A stretch of DNA of 43,697 nt from Companilactobacillus tucceti DSM 20183 (GTDB lineage: Bacteria; Bacillota; Bacilli; Lactobacillales; Lactobacillaceae): the NCBI RefSeq assembly GCF_001434665.1, contig NZ_AZDG01000008.1:1-43697 (forward strand), in the 5' to 3' direction. A program made the translations under genes and the position numbers. Below, in pieces: positions 1 to 8,673 of this stretch (position 1 is its first letter; the number at the start of each line of letters is the position of its first letter). Below the pieces are notes generated by a model, which was not told where the DNA came from, ran no database searches, and saw only the letters and a list, made by a program, of their open reading frames with translations.

Positions 1-60
1 AAATCTTACGATTTCCACGTTCTGATCTTTTTTCTTAGGACTTTTGTCACAGCCTCTCTT
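1..60. repeat. Right half of an extragenic palindrome cut by the window edge
   Basis: The first bases form a small hairpin apex (AAATC at 1-5, loop TTAC, GATTT at 10-14). It is followed by a run ending in GACTTTTGTCACAGCCTCTC (39-58). From general knowledge, intergenic palindromes with a GTGACAAAAGTC-type arm are common in lactobacilli and act as terminators or dispersed repeats. The matching left arm would lie outside the window, so its extent is inferred. It sits about 45 bases beyond the 3' end of the dipeptidase gene and could end that transcript. Confidence 0.4.
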
Positions 61-104
61 TATTTACCTAATGTTCGAAAGCTGACAATGTGTTGTCACA
101 CTCT

Positions 105-1514
105 CTAGTCATTTAAATTGTATCTTAACTTCATTTGTTCAGATCCAGAGATAACCATGTTACCAAGCAAAGCTGTTTGACGTTCAAATGCTTCATTGGC
201 TAATTTTTCATTAGCTGATGTTAAATATTCATTTACGTTGTCATGGTTATCAATGTCTTTATCAGTTTCGTTTTGGATCTTATGATAGGCACTCATTGCC
301 TGTAGTTCGTAATCGTTTCTCATATCAACATAGAAATCATAATTAGTATCGCCAAGTAAGGCAGTTGTACAACTTAACCAATACATATTATTCATGTTAA
401 ATTTACCAGTAGCATTTTTGAATGAAGCAGGTGTATCAGTTACATTGCTGTAGAAAGGTACAACAGTATTAAATGTATTTGCTCCATAAGCTAACCAATG
501 GATACCTGCGATTGAATCAGGTACGTTATTTCTGATTTGTAAAATATGAACGTTATGGTTTCTGTTTATACCGATTGGACGGAATAATTTCTTTTCTGAT
601 TCTGTACCATTTCCATAAACATCATATTTTGTATTTTCAAAGTGTGAGCTCAAAACAAATTTTACATCTTCAATTGAGATTTTACGATTTGCATGGCAGA
701 TAAATGGTAAATCTTGATCCATTGGATCTTCAGGTGTGGTACCAGGACTGAAGAATTTTTGACCGTACCAAGCACGTGGGTTGTTATATACAGTATCTTT
801 GACTGAAGAACTACCAAGAATATGTCTCAAATTATATTTATCAAAATCTGGGTTCAAATTATTTTCATCAATCAATGATTTAAGATCATCTGAACACATA
901 GTGTCATCAGAACTAAAGTCAAAATTATCGATGTTCATGCGATTTGGAGCTACTACATAAGCATCATCAGGGATGCGGACCGCAGCCCAGTGATGACCAC
1001 CGATTGTTTCTAACCACCAAACTTCTTCATTATCAGAAAATGAAATACCATTTGGTTCATAAGTTCCGTATTTTTCTAATAGGGAGCCTAGTCTTTTAAC
1101 ACCCTCACGAGCACTTGAAACATATGGAAGAACCACTGTAACTAAATCTTCTTCACCTAATCCACCGTCAATAAGTGGATCCAATCCTAAAACTCGAGGA
1201 TTAGTTGTGATAGTTTCGGTAGCTGACATAGCAACATTTTTACTATTGATTCCTGCAGCAGGCCAAATTCCATTAGTTAAAATTGAATTAGGAATTGATG
1301 TATAACTAAGTGGTTTGTCAGGAAGATCAATTTCAAGTTTACTTATAACTGAAGTATATTCTCTTGGTTGATCTTCTGGTTTTACAACTACAAAACGTTG
1401 TGGGTCAAGAGCTTCATGACCATCATCATTACGTGAAATAATTGTTGAACCATCGATAGAAGCATCCTTACCAACTAAAATCGATGTACATGAGCCCTGA
1501 ATGCGTTTTTCCAT
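105..1514 (-). CDS. pepD: C69-family dipeptidase (PepD type)
   Basis: This 469-aa cytosolic peptidase would cleave dipeptides as the last step of peptide use. The N-terminus carries the family signature: a Cys in [10 protein letters not shown] (Cys9), then ASxDGSTxxxRNDD. In C69 enzymes this Cys is the N-terminal nucleophile. The central [19 protein letters not shown] segment (about residues 166-184) is also typical. No signal peptide or membrane segment is seen. AAGGAG lies about 10 bases before the ATG at 1514. The gene follows the YbaK-like gene on the same strand with about 100 bases between, so it may have its own promoter or be read through. The family is clear, but the exact paralogue (PepDA or PepDB) is not. 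Confidence 0.92.
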   Translation of the reverse strand: MEKRIQGSCTSILVGKDASIDGSTIISRNDDGHEALDPQRFVVVKPEDQPREYTSVISKLEIDLPDKPLSYTSIPNSILTNGIWPAAGINSKNVAMSATETITTNPRVLGLDPLIDGGLGEEDLVTVVLPYVSSAREGVKRLGSLLEKYGTYEPNGISFSDNEEVWWLETIGGHHWAAVRIPDDAYVVAPNRMNIDNFDFSSDDTMCSDDLKSLIDENNLNPDFDKYNLRHILGSSSVKDTVYNNPRAWYGQKFFSPGTTPEDPMDQDLPFICHANRKISIEDVKFVLSSHFENTKYDVYGNGTESEKKLFRPIGINRNHNVHILQIRNNVPDSIAGIHWLAYGANTFNTVVPFYSNVTDTPASFKNATGKFNMNNMYWLSCTTALLGDTNYDFYVDMRNDYELQAMSAYHKIQNETDKDIDNHDNVNEYLTSANEKLANEAFERQTALLGNMVISGSEQMKLRYNLND

Positions 1515-1613
1515 TTTAATAATCTCCTTCTTTTTGTTAAATATTATTTAATTCTATCTTTTTTTATTAAATAATCCAAATAAGAGTAAGCACAAAATGA
1601 TATGATGTGTCGT

Positions 1614-2123
1614 CTATTCTGGGTCATCAACAGCAAAGTCACCAAATTTTGCATCGACAACTTTTGCCAAATCATGTGGTTCAATTAGAAGTGACTGACC
1701 TAATTTTCCCGCTGAGACGATTATTTTCTCAGATCGTTCAGCCTCATTATCAAAATAAATAGGGTAATTATGTAATGAGCGAATACCTACCGGACTATTA
1801 GCTCCATGCTCAAAGCCACTTGTTTTTATCAGGTCTTTTAAAGGAACCATACCAACTTTTTTATTTCCAGATATTTTAGCTAACTTTTTGTAACTAAGAT
1901 GTTTATCTAAGGGAATCATGCCGACTAATGGTCCGGTTTTATTTCCAGTCAAAACTAACGTTTTATATATTTTGTATCCATCTTGCATACTTCCGTCATG
2001 AACTAATTCTTGAGTATCGCCTTCGGCTTTTGTTGGGAATGTCATTGCTTTATATTCAACATTTTCCTTATCAAGAATTTTTTCTACTAAAGTTTTTGAA
2101 ATCTTTTTCTTTTTCTTACTCAT
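1614..2123 (-). CDS. ybaK: YbaK/EbsC-family aminoacyl-tRNA deacylase (Cys-tRNA(Pro) type)
   Basis: This is a 169-aa trans-editing enzyme that would hydrolyse mischarged tRNA, classically Cys-tRNA(Pro). The YbaK fold is recognisable from the KTLVLTG strand, the VGMIPLDKHLS segment with a conserved Lys, the KKVGMVPLKDL segment and the GANSPVGIR loop. It ends with the usual IVSAGKLGQSLLIEPHDLA block. I chose ATG at 2123 because the upstream in-frame GTG at 2132 lies inside the only good Shine-Dalgarno sequence (GGTGAGGA). The N-terminus is very Lys-rich. The gene is transcribed away from the 58-aa gene at 2307. Confidence 0.88.
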   Translation of the reverse strand: MSKKKKKISKTLVEKILDKENVEYKAMTFPTKAEGDTQELVHDGSMQDGYKIYKTLVLTGNKTGPLVGMIPLDKHLSYKKLAKISGNKKVGMVPLKDLIKTSGFEHGANSPVGIRSLHNYPIYFDNEAERSEKIIVSAGKLGQSLLIEPHDLAKVVDAKFGDFAVDDPE

Positions 2124-2264
2124 TTTCCTCACCAGACTAATAGATTACTTTCTTCATCATAACAAATAATATAAACTTTTAATAATCTGAGAAAGGAATA
2201 AGCATTTATTGCTTATTATTATTTTTGACTTTAATTAAAAAAATGAGTAATTTTCTAATGACTT

Positions 2265-2277
2265 GTTATATAATAAC
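2265..2277 (+). promoter_or_regulatory. Possible -10 region with short inverted repeat
   Basis: A TATAAT (2269-2274) lies inside the small palindrome GTTAT-ata-ATAAC, 33 bases before the 58-aa gene at 2307. I see no good -35 box at the usual distance. It may be a promoter with an overlapping operator, or chance in AT-rich DNA. Confidence 0.3.
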
Positions 2278-2306
2278 AACGTTTAATAGTTGAAGGAGCG
2301 AAAAGA

Positions 2307-2483
2307 ATGAGTTTTTTTAAACGCAATAAAAAGGATAATGATCCTATTAAAAATGATTTCAGTAAAATTTCTCAAGAAATCAAAAAAAGCCCAGAAAAGT
2401 TATCAGAAGCACAAAAGCTATTTAAGGATAATGAATCTTTAAGAAAAGTCGCTGCTAAAGAAAAACTTAAACAAGAAGAATAG
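2307..2483 (+). CDS. Small highly charged protein, 58 aa
   Basis: This short frame starts MSFFKRNKKDNDP and ends with a Lys/Glu-rich helix (KEKLKQEE). It is supported by GAAGGAG seven bases before the ATG, by the possible -10 at 2269, and by a good Rho-independent terminator 20 bases after the stop, so it looks like a complete single-gene unit. It has no signal peptide or membrane segment. Residues 18-58 are likely helical, with regular Lys/Glu spacing. I do not recognise a family and propose no function. Confidence 0.6.
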   Translation: MSFFKRNKKDNDPIKNDFSKISQEIKKSPEKLSEAQKLFKDNESLRKVAAKEKLKQEE

Positions 2484-2504
2484 TCATCAAAAGACTGTTA
2501 TATA

Positions 2505-2542
2505 AGACGTATTGATCAAAAATGGTCAGTACGTCTTTTTTT
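2505..2542 (+). terminator. Rho-independent terminator after the 58-aa gene
   Basis: AGACGTATTGATCA (2505-2517) pairs with TGGTCAGTACGTCT (2523-2536) using some G-U pairs, and a T run follows. Confidence 0.8.
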
Positions 2543-2630
2543 ACAAATATTTTTATTTTATTTATAACTTATAGTTTGCATAAGTAAAAATGTATGATAT
2601 ATTATAAAAAACAGAAATGAGGTGTTTTAA

Positions 2631-3032
2631 ATGGGAAAAACAATTGCTAGAGGTCAATTATTGGAAACTAATGTATTCGTGGAAAGATTCTTAACATATC
2701 GTGAGGTATTCGTTGAATATTTCAAGACAATGAATCTAATTGAACGAGGAGAAGCTTTGACACATGAAAATTATTCTCGTTTAACTTACAATTATGTAAT
2801 CAATGTTAAAAGGTTCAGCCAACTTTGCAATTCGTACATTACTAAGTACCATCTTGAGAGTTCTAAATTGGATCAAACATTAAATAGCTATTTTATTGAG
2901 TTGATCAATGGTTTAGATTGTATGGATCAAAAACATAATGTATTAAATAGGGAATTGTCTATTGAAGCACAACAAAAAATTAAGAATTGTGAATCGAAAT
3001 TTATGGAAACAATCGGTAAATATATCGGCTAA
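2631..3032 (+). CDS. Conserved-looking hypothetical protein, 133 aa
   Basis: I do not recognise this protein. It is 133 aa, mixed-charge, mostly predicted helix, with no signal peptide or transmembrane stretch and two central Cys residues that form no metal motif. A GAGGTG ribosome site lies seven bases before the ATG. It has its own terminator, whose stem begins in the stop codon, so it seems to be a monocistronic gene between the 58-aa gene and prmA. Codon use and base composition match its neighbours, which argues against a chance frame. It could be a lineage-specific helical regulator or an immunity-like protein, but nothing in the sequence decides this. Confidence 0.75.
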   Translation: MGKTIARGQLLETNVFVERFLTYREVFVEYFKTMNLIERGEALTHENYSRLTYNYVINVKRFSQLCNSYITKYHLESSKLDQTLNSYFIELINGLDCMDQKHNVLNRELSIEAQQKIKNCESKFMETIGKYIG

Positions 3033-3056
3033 GACGTGAAAAACGTCTTTTTTTTA
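3031..3056 (+). terminator. Rho-independent terminator overlapping the stop codon
   Basis: AAGACGT (3031-3037) pairs with ACGTCTT (3043-3049), followed by eight or so T residues. The left arm uses the last two bases of the TAA stop of the 133-aa gene. Confidence 0.8.
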
Positions 3057-3101
3057 TACCCAATTTTTAGTAACCTTAATAGTAATTACGGAGGAATTTT
3101 T

Positions 3102-4019
3102 ATGATTTGGAAAAAATTAAGTGTTTCAATTCCTAATGATTTTGATCAAGAAATCATTTCTGATGTTTTCATGAAAATTGGTGCTAACGGTACTGAGCTA
3201 GTTGATGATGAAGATGAATCAGTTTCAACAAAGATAAATTCATATTTTAATGAAGATAGTTATCGAGATGGATTAAAAGATGAATTAATAAATGAAATAA
3301 AAAAATTATCCAATTTTGGATTTGACATTTCAGATGTAGAAGTTTCGGAAAGTGATGTTGATGATAGTAGTTGGGTCGATGAATGGAAACAATACTACCA
3401 TCCAGTTCATATTAGCCGTTATTTAACTGTTGTTCCTAATTGGGTAGATTACAAACCCAAATATAAAGATGAACATTTAATAGTTATGGATCCTGGTAAA
3501 TCATTTGGAACAGGGACCCATCCAACTACCTATTCTTGTATGCAGGCGCTAGAACTTATCTTAGGAGATGCCGACTCATTATATGACGTTGGTACTGGTT
3601 CAGGAATACTCTCTATTCAGGCGCGCCAACTTGGAGTTTCTAAGATAAAGGCTTTTGATTTAGACCCTGAAGCTGTTGAAGCCGCAAAAATGAATTTAGA
3701 ACTAAATGATGGTTGTGACGACATTGAAGTTTATGAAAATTCATTATTAGATGGTGTAGATGGTAAAGTCGATGTAATAGTAGCTAATATTTTGGCGGAT
3801 GTTATTATGAAATTTATTCCTGATATTGACAGTCACTTAAACAATAATGGATTTGTAGTTTTATCAGGTATAATTAATGAGAAAGAAACCTTAATAACAT
3901 CTGAAATGGAAAAACATGGATTTACAGTATTAGAGGCCTTTCATCTTAAGGGATGGTCAACTTTGATCTGTAAAAGAGTAAAGGACGCTGAATTACAAGA
4001 TGGAGCAATACTTCGTTAA
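3102..4019 (+). CDS. prmA: Ribosomal protein L11 methyltransferase
   Basis: PrmA is a cytosolic SAM-dependent enzyme that methylates ribosomal protein L11. The protein is 305 aa. The N-terminal half has the substrate-recognition domain with VDEWKQYYHPVHI. The catalytic half has the family motif DPGKSFGTGTHPTT, then YDVGTGSGILSIQA for SAM binding and the VIVANILADVI motif near the active site. ATG at 3102 is preferred over an upstream in-frame start because GGAGG lies just before it and the upstream 22 codons overlap the previous terminator. The gene overlaps rsmE by 20 bases, the common prmA-rsmE pairing. Confidence 0.96.
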   Translation: MIWKKLSVSIPNDFDQEIISDVFMKIGANGTELVDDEDESVSTKINSYFNEDSYRDGLKDELINEIKKLSNFGFDISDVEVSESDVDDSSWVDEWKQYYHPVHISRYLTVVPNWVDYKPKYKDEHLIVMDPGKSFGTGTHPTTYSCMQALELILGDADSLYDVGTGSGILSIQARQLGVSKIKAFDLDPEAVEAAKMNLELNDGCDDIEVYENSLLDGVDGKVDVIVANILADVIMKFIPDIDSHLNNNGFVVLSGIINEKETLITSEMEKHGFTVLEAFHLKGWSTLICKRVKDAELQDGAILR

Positions 4020-4752
4020 TCAAACATTTACAACTAATTTAGTTACAATTGATGACACTGAAATTTTTAAGCATGTTGTTACAGTTTTACGTCATAAAGT
4101 ATCAGATCAAATTTATTTTGTTGATAAACTTAAGGAATTATACTTAGCAACTATTCAAGAAATAGACAAAGATAATAAGACCATCAAATTTGAGTTAGTT
4201 AAAAGTGACAAACCCTCCACAGAACTTCCGGTTGAAGTTACAGTTGCTTGCTCACTTTCTAAAAAAGATAAAGTCGAATGGATCACACAAAAAGCAACGG
4301 AATTAGGAGCTACTAAGCTAATTTTCTTTAATTCTCAATATTCAATCATGCATTGGAAACAAAATGTAGTTGAGAAAAAACTAGCTAGATTACAAGAGAT
4401 TGCTAAAAATGCCGCACAACAATCAAAAAGAAGAATCATTCCAGAAGTTATCTATTTAAGTGATTTGAGTAAATTAATAGGTGATAATTCAGATTTAAAA
4501 TTTATTGCTTATGAAGAATCTGCTAAAAAAGGTGAGAGTAGTTTGTTGGTTAGATCTTTAGATAAGGAATCAGCAAAGTCAATAATTGGTGTATTTGGAC
4601 CAGAGGGTGGATTTTCACCCAAAGAAGTAGATTTATTGAATGAGCATAATTATTTATCCGTTGGTTTAGGACCAAGGATCATGAGGGCGGAAACAGCTCC
4701 TATGTACTTCCTTTCAGTGCTATCATATAATTATGAATTATCATCAAAATGA
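4000..4752 (+). CDS. rsmE: 16S rRNA (uracil(1498)-N3)-methyltransferase
   Basis: RsmE is a SPOUT-class enzyme that methylates U1498 of 16S rRNA in the small subunit. The 250-aa protein starts MEQYFV, as usual for the family, with an N-terminal PUA-like part and the C-terminal knot. Family motifs are visible: KKDKVEWITQKATELG, the GVFGPEGGFSPKEV loop that binds SAM, and LGPRIMRAETAP near the end. The start lies inside the 3' end of prmA, so translational coupling is likely. No strong Shine-Dalgarno sits at ideal spacing; AAGGA is 14 bases upstream. Confidence 0.95.
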   Translation: MEQYFVNQTFTTNLVTIDDTEIFKHVVTVLRHKVSDQIYFVDKLKELYLATIQEIDKDNKTIKFELVKSDKPSTELPVEVTVACSLSKKDKVEWITQKATELGATKLIFFNSQYSIMHWKQNVVEKKLARLQEIAKNAAQQSKRRIIPEVIYLSDLSKLIGDNSDLKFIAYEESAKKGESSLLVRSLDKESAKSIIGVFGPEGGFSPKEVDLLNEHNYLSVGLGPRIMRAETAPMYFLSVLSYNYELSSK

Positions 4753-4763
4753 GGAATATAAAA

Positions 4764-5102
4764 TTGAAAAATCTTTTAAAAAAAGCGGAACATTCAAAAA
4801 CAACGTATATATCGCTTATCTCTATTGTTTTGGTTTTTATTATGCCAATAATTTTTAATATGTTTCATTTAGGTAAATCCAATAGAATTATTTGGTTATT
4901 TTTTGTTATTAATATTTTCTTTTCAGGATTCATTGGCTGGTTTTGTCGAAAATATGAATTATCGTTCTATAACATGATAATTTTCCCAGTTATTTTTGTG
5001 ATTAGTGTTTTTATAAAGTATGGAAGATATGGATACTTTTTAGCGGGAATCTATTTAATTTTAAGTATTTTGATATATTTCTTATTTGATAAGGAAAATT
5101 AA
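4764..5102 (+). CDS. Small integral membrane protein, 112 aa
   Basis: I do not recognise a named family. The protein has a short basic cytoplasmic start, then about four hydrophobic segments (roughly residues 16-32, 43-58, 66-83 and 89-106) separated by short charged loops, and ends FDKEN. I prefer TTG at 4764, with GAGGA (4751-4755) eight bases before it. The alternative ATG at 4749 overlaps the rsmE stop as ATGA, lies across that Shine-Dalgarno and would add five residues. It is probably co-transcribed with prmA-rsmE. A terminator or leader hairpin follows at 5143. Confidence 0.72.
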   Translation: MKNLLKKAEHSKTTYISLISIVLVFIMPIIFNMFHLGKSNRIIWLFFVINIFFSGFIGWFCRKYELSFYNMIIFPVIFVISVFIKYGRYGYFLAGIYLILSILIYFLFDKEN

Positions 5103-5142
5103 TTGTTTTTTGTCAATAAAGCAAGCATAATAATACGTAAAG

Positions 5143-5166
5143 AAAAGCACTCGTAGAGTGCTTTTT
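5143..5166 (+). terminator. Hairpin with T run just before rel
   Basis: AAAAGCACTC (5143-5152) and GAGTGCTTTT (5156-5165) form a perfect stem with a three-base loop, followed by T residues. It ends only about seven bases before the rel ribosome site. It can terminate the prmA operon, and any transcript that starts upstream of it must pass it to reach rel. Confidence 0.75.
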
Positions 5167-5189
5167 ATTGTAGAAGGGGTGGGACAAAA

Positions 5190-7418
5190 TTGAAAAAGAA
5201 TAGAGATTATACTCCTGATGAAGTCCTAGATATTTGTCGCAAATATATGAATGACGAACATGTCGATTTCGTCAATAAGGCATATACATTTGCTGCTTAT
5301 GTGCATAAGGAACAAAAACGTGCAACCGGTGAACCTTATATCATTCATCCAACACAAGTAGCTCAAATTCTTGCATCGCTACACATGGATCCATATACCG
5401 TAGCGGCAGGCTATTTACAGGATGTTGTTGAAGATACTAATATCACACTAGGTGATGTTAATGAATTGTTTGGGGATCAAGTTGCTACGATTGTTGATGG
5501 TGTTACGAAAATAAGTAAGTATAAATATCATTCACATCAGGAATTATTGGCCGAAAATCACCGTAAAATGCTCTTAGCAACTGCTAAAGATTTGCGTGTT
5601 ATTATGGTTAAATTGGCTGATAGATTGCACAACATGCGCACTCTTAAAGCTTTACGTCCCGATAAACAACGTAGAATTGCCACAGAAACTTTGGAGATAT
5701 ATGCTCCATTAGCTGATAGATTAGGTATCAGTAAAATTAAATGGGAACTTGAGGATCTATCACTTCACTACATTAATCCTCAACAGTATTATCGAATCGT
5801 TCATTTAATGAATAGTAAACGTGATCAAAGAGAGGCTTATATTGCTGAAGCTATTGATTACATTAAAACTAGTGTTGATGCCCTAGGTATTAAATATGAT
5901 ATTTACGGTCGTCCAAAACATATTTATTCGATTTATAAGAAAATGCGTGATAAGCATAAGCAATTTTCTGAACTTTATGATTTGTTATCAATTAGGATCG
6001 TGGTTGATTCAGTTAAAGATTGTTATGCTGTCCTAGGATCAATTCACTCGAAGTGGAAGCCTATTCCGGGACGTTTTAAGGACTATATTGCCGTCCCTAA
6101 GGCAAATGGATATCAATCACTTCACACAACTATCATCGGTCCTGGTGGTCAGCCTTTGGAAGTACAGATCAGAACATATAAGATGCACGAAGTTGCTGAA
6201 TATGGTGTTGCTGCTCACTGGGCATATAAAGAAGGTAACTTTGAAGGTGTCAAATTAGACGAAAATGAACAGAAGATCGATGTCTTTAGGGAAATTCTAG
6301 AATTACAAGAGAATTCTGATAATGCAGCTGACTTTATGAAGTCAGTAAAGGGTGAGATTTTTAATGACCGTGTTTATGTATTTACGCCTCAAGGTGAAGT
6401 TGTAGAGTTACCAAAGGGTTCTACGACATTAGATTTTGCCTACCAAGTACATACTGAAGTTGGTAATCATGCTGTCGGGTCTAAAGTGAATGCTAGAATG
6501 GTTCCTTTGAACTATCAGTTGAAAAATGGTGACATTGTTGAGATCATGACTAGTGCTAATGCTAAACCAAGTCGTGATTGGGTGAATGTTGTATTTACAT
6601 CCAGATCGAGAAACAAGATCAAACGTTACTTTAGAGTTAAAGATCGTCATGAAAATATTGATATTGGTAAAGAGTCGATTGAAGAGGAATTAAAGAATCG
6701 TTCGTTGTCTTCTAAGAAGTATCTAGATAAAAAGCACTTGGAATTAGCAATGGATATCTTTAATTTTACAGATCCTGACGAATTATTTAATGCCGTTGGT
6801 TATGGAGAATTATCTGCAATCAATGTGGTTCATAAGTTATTAAGTGAAGATCCTGATCGTAAGAAGCAAGCAGAGAAAAAAGAGCTTGAGGAATCTTTAA
6901 TAACAGATGACGATGAAAAGAAACCTCAACAAACTGAAAGTACGCAAGTTAAAAAAACGCAAGACAATCCTAACAATAGTATTTCAGTTCAAGGAATTGA
7001 TAATCTTTTGATCAGATTGGCAAAATGTTGTAGTCCAATTCCTGGAGATGATATTGTTGGTTATATCACTAAGGGACGCGGATTAACTATCCATAGAGCA
7101 GATTGTCCAAATGTTCAAAGTGAAGAAGCTAAGCGTAGATTTATTGAAGTTAGTTGGGATAATGTTACTCAAGATAAACGTTATTCTGCTGAACTCGATA
7201 TTTATGCCTTTAACCGGAATGGATTGTTAAATGAAGTATTGCAAGTTATAAATTCAACAACCAATTCATTAAACAACGTTAATGGCCGTTTGGATAAAGC
7301 CAAAATGGCAATTATACACGTTAGTGTTGGGGTGAATAATAAAGAACATCTTGATAAAATAATTTCTAAACTGAATAATATTCCAGACGTTTATGAAATA
7401 AAAAGGACGATAGAATAA
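5190..7418 (+). CDS. rel: Bifunctional-type (p)ppGpp synthetase/hydrolase Rel with altered HD motif
   Basis: Rel makes and degrades the alarmone (p)ppGpp in the stringent response. The 742-aa order is standard: HD hydrolase (about 30-180), synthetase (about 200-345), TGS (about 390-455), Cys-rich CCSPIPGD domain (about 615-650) and ACT (about 670-740). The synthetase keeps Asp264, GYQSLHT, Glu324 in EVQIRT, and the RFKD motif (295-298) typical of bifunctional enzymes. In the hydrolase, His53, Asp78, Glu81, Asp144 and Asn148 are present, but the expected His77 is Gln (codon CAG at 5418). By homology with the streptococcal enzyme, His77 binds the manganese ion, so hydrolysis may be weak or lost. 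The start is TTG with GAAGGGGTGGG before it. dtd follows directly. Confidence 0.95.
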   Translation: MKKNRDYTPDEVLDICRKYMNDEHVDFVNKAYTFAAYVHKEQKRATGEPYIIHPTQVAQILASLHMDPYTVAAGYLQDVVEDTNITLGDVNELFGDQVATIVDGVTKISKYKYHSHQELLAENHRKMLLATAKDLRVIMVKLADRLHNMRTLKALRPDKQRRIATETLEIYAPLADRLGISKIKWELEDLSLHYINPQQYYRIVHLMNSKRDQREAYIAEAIDYIKTSVDALGIKYDIYGRPKHIYSIYKKMRDKHKQFSELYDLLSIRIVVDSVKDCYAVLGSIHSKWKPIPGRFKDYIAVPKANGYQSLHTTIIGPGGQPLEVQIRTYKMHEVAEYGVAAHWAYKEGNFEGVKLDENEQKIDVFREILELQENSDNAADFMKSVKGEIFNDRVYVFTPQGEVVELPKGSTTLDFAYQVHTEVGNHAVGSKVNARMVPLNYQLKNGDIVEIMTSANAKPSRDWVNVVFTSRSRNKIKRYFRVKDRHENIDIGKESIEEELKNRSLSSKKYLDKKHLELAMDIFNFTDPDELFNAVGYGELSAINVVHKLLSEDPDRKKQAEKKELEESLITDDDEKKPQQTESTQVKKTQDNPNNSISVQGIDNLLIRLAKCCSPIPGDDIVGYITKGRGLTIHRADCPNVQSEEAKRRFIEVSWDNVTQDKRYSAELDIYAFNRNGLLNEVLQVINSTTNSLNNVNGRLDKAKMAIIHVSVGVNNKEHLDKIISKLNNIPDVYEIKRTIE

Positions 7419-7419
7419 T

Positions 7420-7857
7420 ATGAAAGTAGTTATCCAGCGAGTTTCAGATGCAAAAGTTTCAGTGAAGGGGGAAGCTCTAGGCCAAATCGATCAAGGACTT
7501 TGTCTTTTAGTAGCTTTTGCAGATGAAGATACAACAGAAACATTAAATTACGTGGCTCATAAGATTGCTAATATGCGTATTTTTACTGACAGTGAAGGTA
7601 AGATGAATCTTTCTCTTAAAGATATTGGAGGAAGCATCTTGTCTATTTCACAGTTTACTTTATATGCTGATACTAAAAAGGGTAACCGACCAAGTTTTGT
7701 AGGTGCGGGAGAATTTGATTCTTCAAGTCAAAAATATGATCAATTTAACCAAACCCTTAGAAGCTATGATCTAACTGTTGAAACTGGAGAATTTGGTGCT
7801 GATATGCAAGTGGCATTAACTAATGATGGACCAGTAACAATAATAATGGAGCGATAA
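7420..7857 (+). CDS. dtd: D-aminoacyl-tRNA deacylase
   Basis: DTD removes D-amino acids wrongly attached to tRNA in the cytosol. The 145-aa protein has both signature loops: [19 protein letters not shown] (about residues 77-95), and NDGPVTIIM near the C-terminus, where the Gly-cisPro pair gives chiral selection. The length matches the family. It starts one base after the rel stop, the usual rel-dtd pairing in Firmicutes, and is surely in the same transcript. It is followed one base later by the HAD gene. Confidence 0.96.
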   Translation: MKVVIQRVSDAKVSVKGEALGQIDQGLCLLVAFADEDTTETLNYVAHKIANMRIFTDSEGKMNLSLKDIGGSILSISQFTLYADTKKGNRPSFVGAGEFDSSSQKYDQFNQTLRSYDLTVETGEFGADMQVALTNDGPVTIIMER

Positions 7858-7858
7858 A

Positions 7859-8482
7859 ATGACAAGTATAATTTGGGATTTTGACGGAACTTTAGCCAAC
7901 AGTTATCCAGGGATGGTTGCGGCGACGCAAAAGGCATTGGCTGAAAATTTCAAAATAAAAATTTCAAAAGATACCATTTACAATGGTATAAAAGAAACTT
8001 CAATCAGAAAATTTGTGGCTGATTTACTAGAAAAAAATGATGATACTTCTGCGGACGATTTAGATACTTTTTATAAAGCATATACTTTATATGAAAGACA
8101 ATTCCATGATCAAATTAGATTGATGCCACATGCCAAGATAAGCTTGGACTATTTGAAGTCAAAGAAATTTGATCAATTCATAGTTACACATCGAGATCAG
8201 TCTATTTCTGATATAGCAAAAAAACTAGGCATAGCTGATTATTTTGAAGAAATGGTTAGTGTTAGTGATGACTTTAATAGAAAGCCTGATCCAGAAATGC
8301 TAAATTACTTGATCGACAAATATAAGCTTGATCCTAAAGATATGTTTGTTATTGGTGATCGAAAGATCGATATTGATTTCGGTAAGAGTGTTCTTGCAAA
8401 GACAATTTTGTTAAGTGAGGATGAAGAAACTGATGCAGATTATCAAATTAAAAGTTTAAATGATTTAAATGGAATTCTATAA
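7859..8482 (+). CDS. HAD-superfamily hydrolase, phosphoglycolate-phosphatase-like
   Basis: This is a 207-aa cytosolic phosphatase of the HAD IA group. Motif I is IIWDFDGTLANS near the N-terminus, with the nucleophilic Asp and the acid/base Asp. Motif II is the Thr in FIVTHRD. Motif III is the Lys in FNRKPDPE, and motif IV is VIGDRKIDIDFG, with Asp residues that bind magnesium. A helical cap lies between motifs I and II. The substrate cannot be read from sequence. GGAG lies seven bases before the start, inside the end of dtd, so it is the last gene of rel-dtd-HAD. Confidence 0.88.
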   Translation: MTSIIWDFDGTLANSYPGMVAATQKALAENFKIKISKDTIYNGIKETSIRKFVADLLEKNDDTSADDLDTFYKAYTLYERQFHDQIRLMPHAKISLDYLKSKKFDQFIVTHRDQSISDIAKKLGIADYFEEMVSVSDDFNRKPDPEMLNYLIDKYKLDPKDMFVIGDRKIDIDFGKSVLAKTILLSEDEETDADYQIKSLNDLNGIL

Positions 8483-8486
8483 TTAA

Positions 8487-8515
8487 GGACGTGCAAATAA
8501 TGCGCGTCTTTTTTT
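8487..8515 (+). terminator. Rho-independent terminator after the rel-dtd-HAD operon
   Basis: GACGTGCA (8488-8495) pairs with TGCGCGTC (8501-8508) around an AATAA loop and is followed by seven T residues. Confidence 0.85.
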
Positions 8516-8615
8516 GTCGTAATGAGTTTATCTTTAGTAAGGTATCTAAAGTCAAAATTATTTAGATATTATATTAATTTTTAAAACGTTTTCTGCTCCT
8601 TTAATTGACAATAAG

Positions 8616-8644
8616 TTGTAAAATATTAAGTTGCACGTTATATA
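8616..8644 (+). promoter_or_regulatory. Candidate promoter of the permease gene
   Basis: TTGTAA (8616-8621), a 17-base spacer and TATATT (8639-8644) lie 30 bases before the permease start. A TTGACA also lies at 8604-8609 but has no partner -10 at the right distance. Confidence 0.4.
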
Positions 8645-8673
8645 TTTTATATTTTATTATCGGGGGATTTATT

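Noticed and set aside
5171-5189. GTGGGACAAAA before rel as another copy of the edge palindrome
   Set aside because: Only a few bases match, there is no inverted partner, and the sequence is explained by the rel ribosome site.
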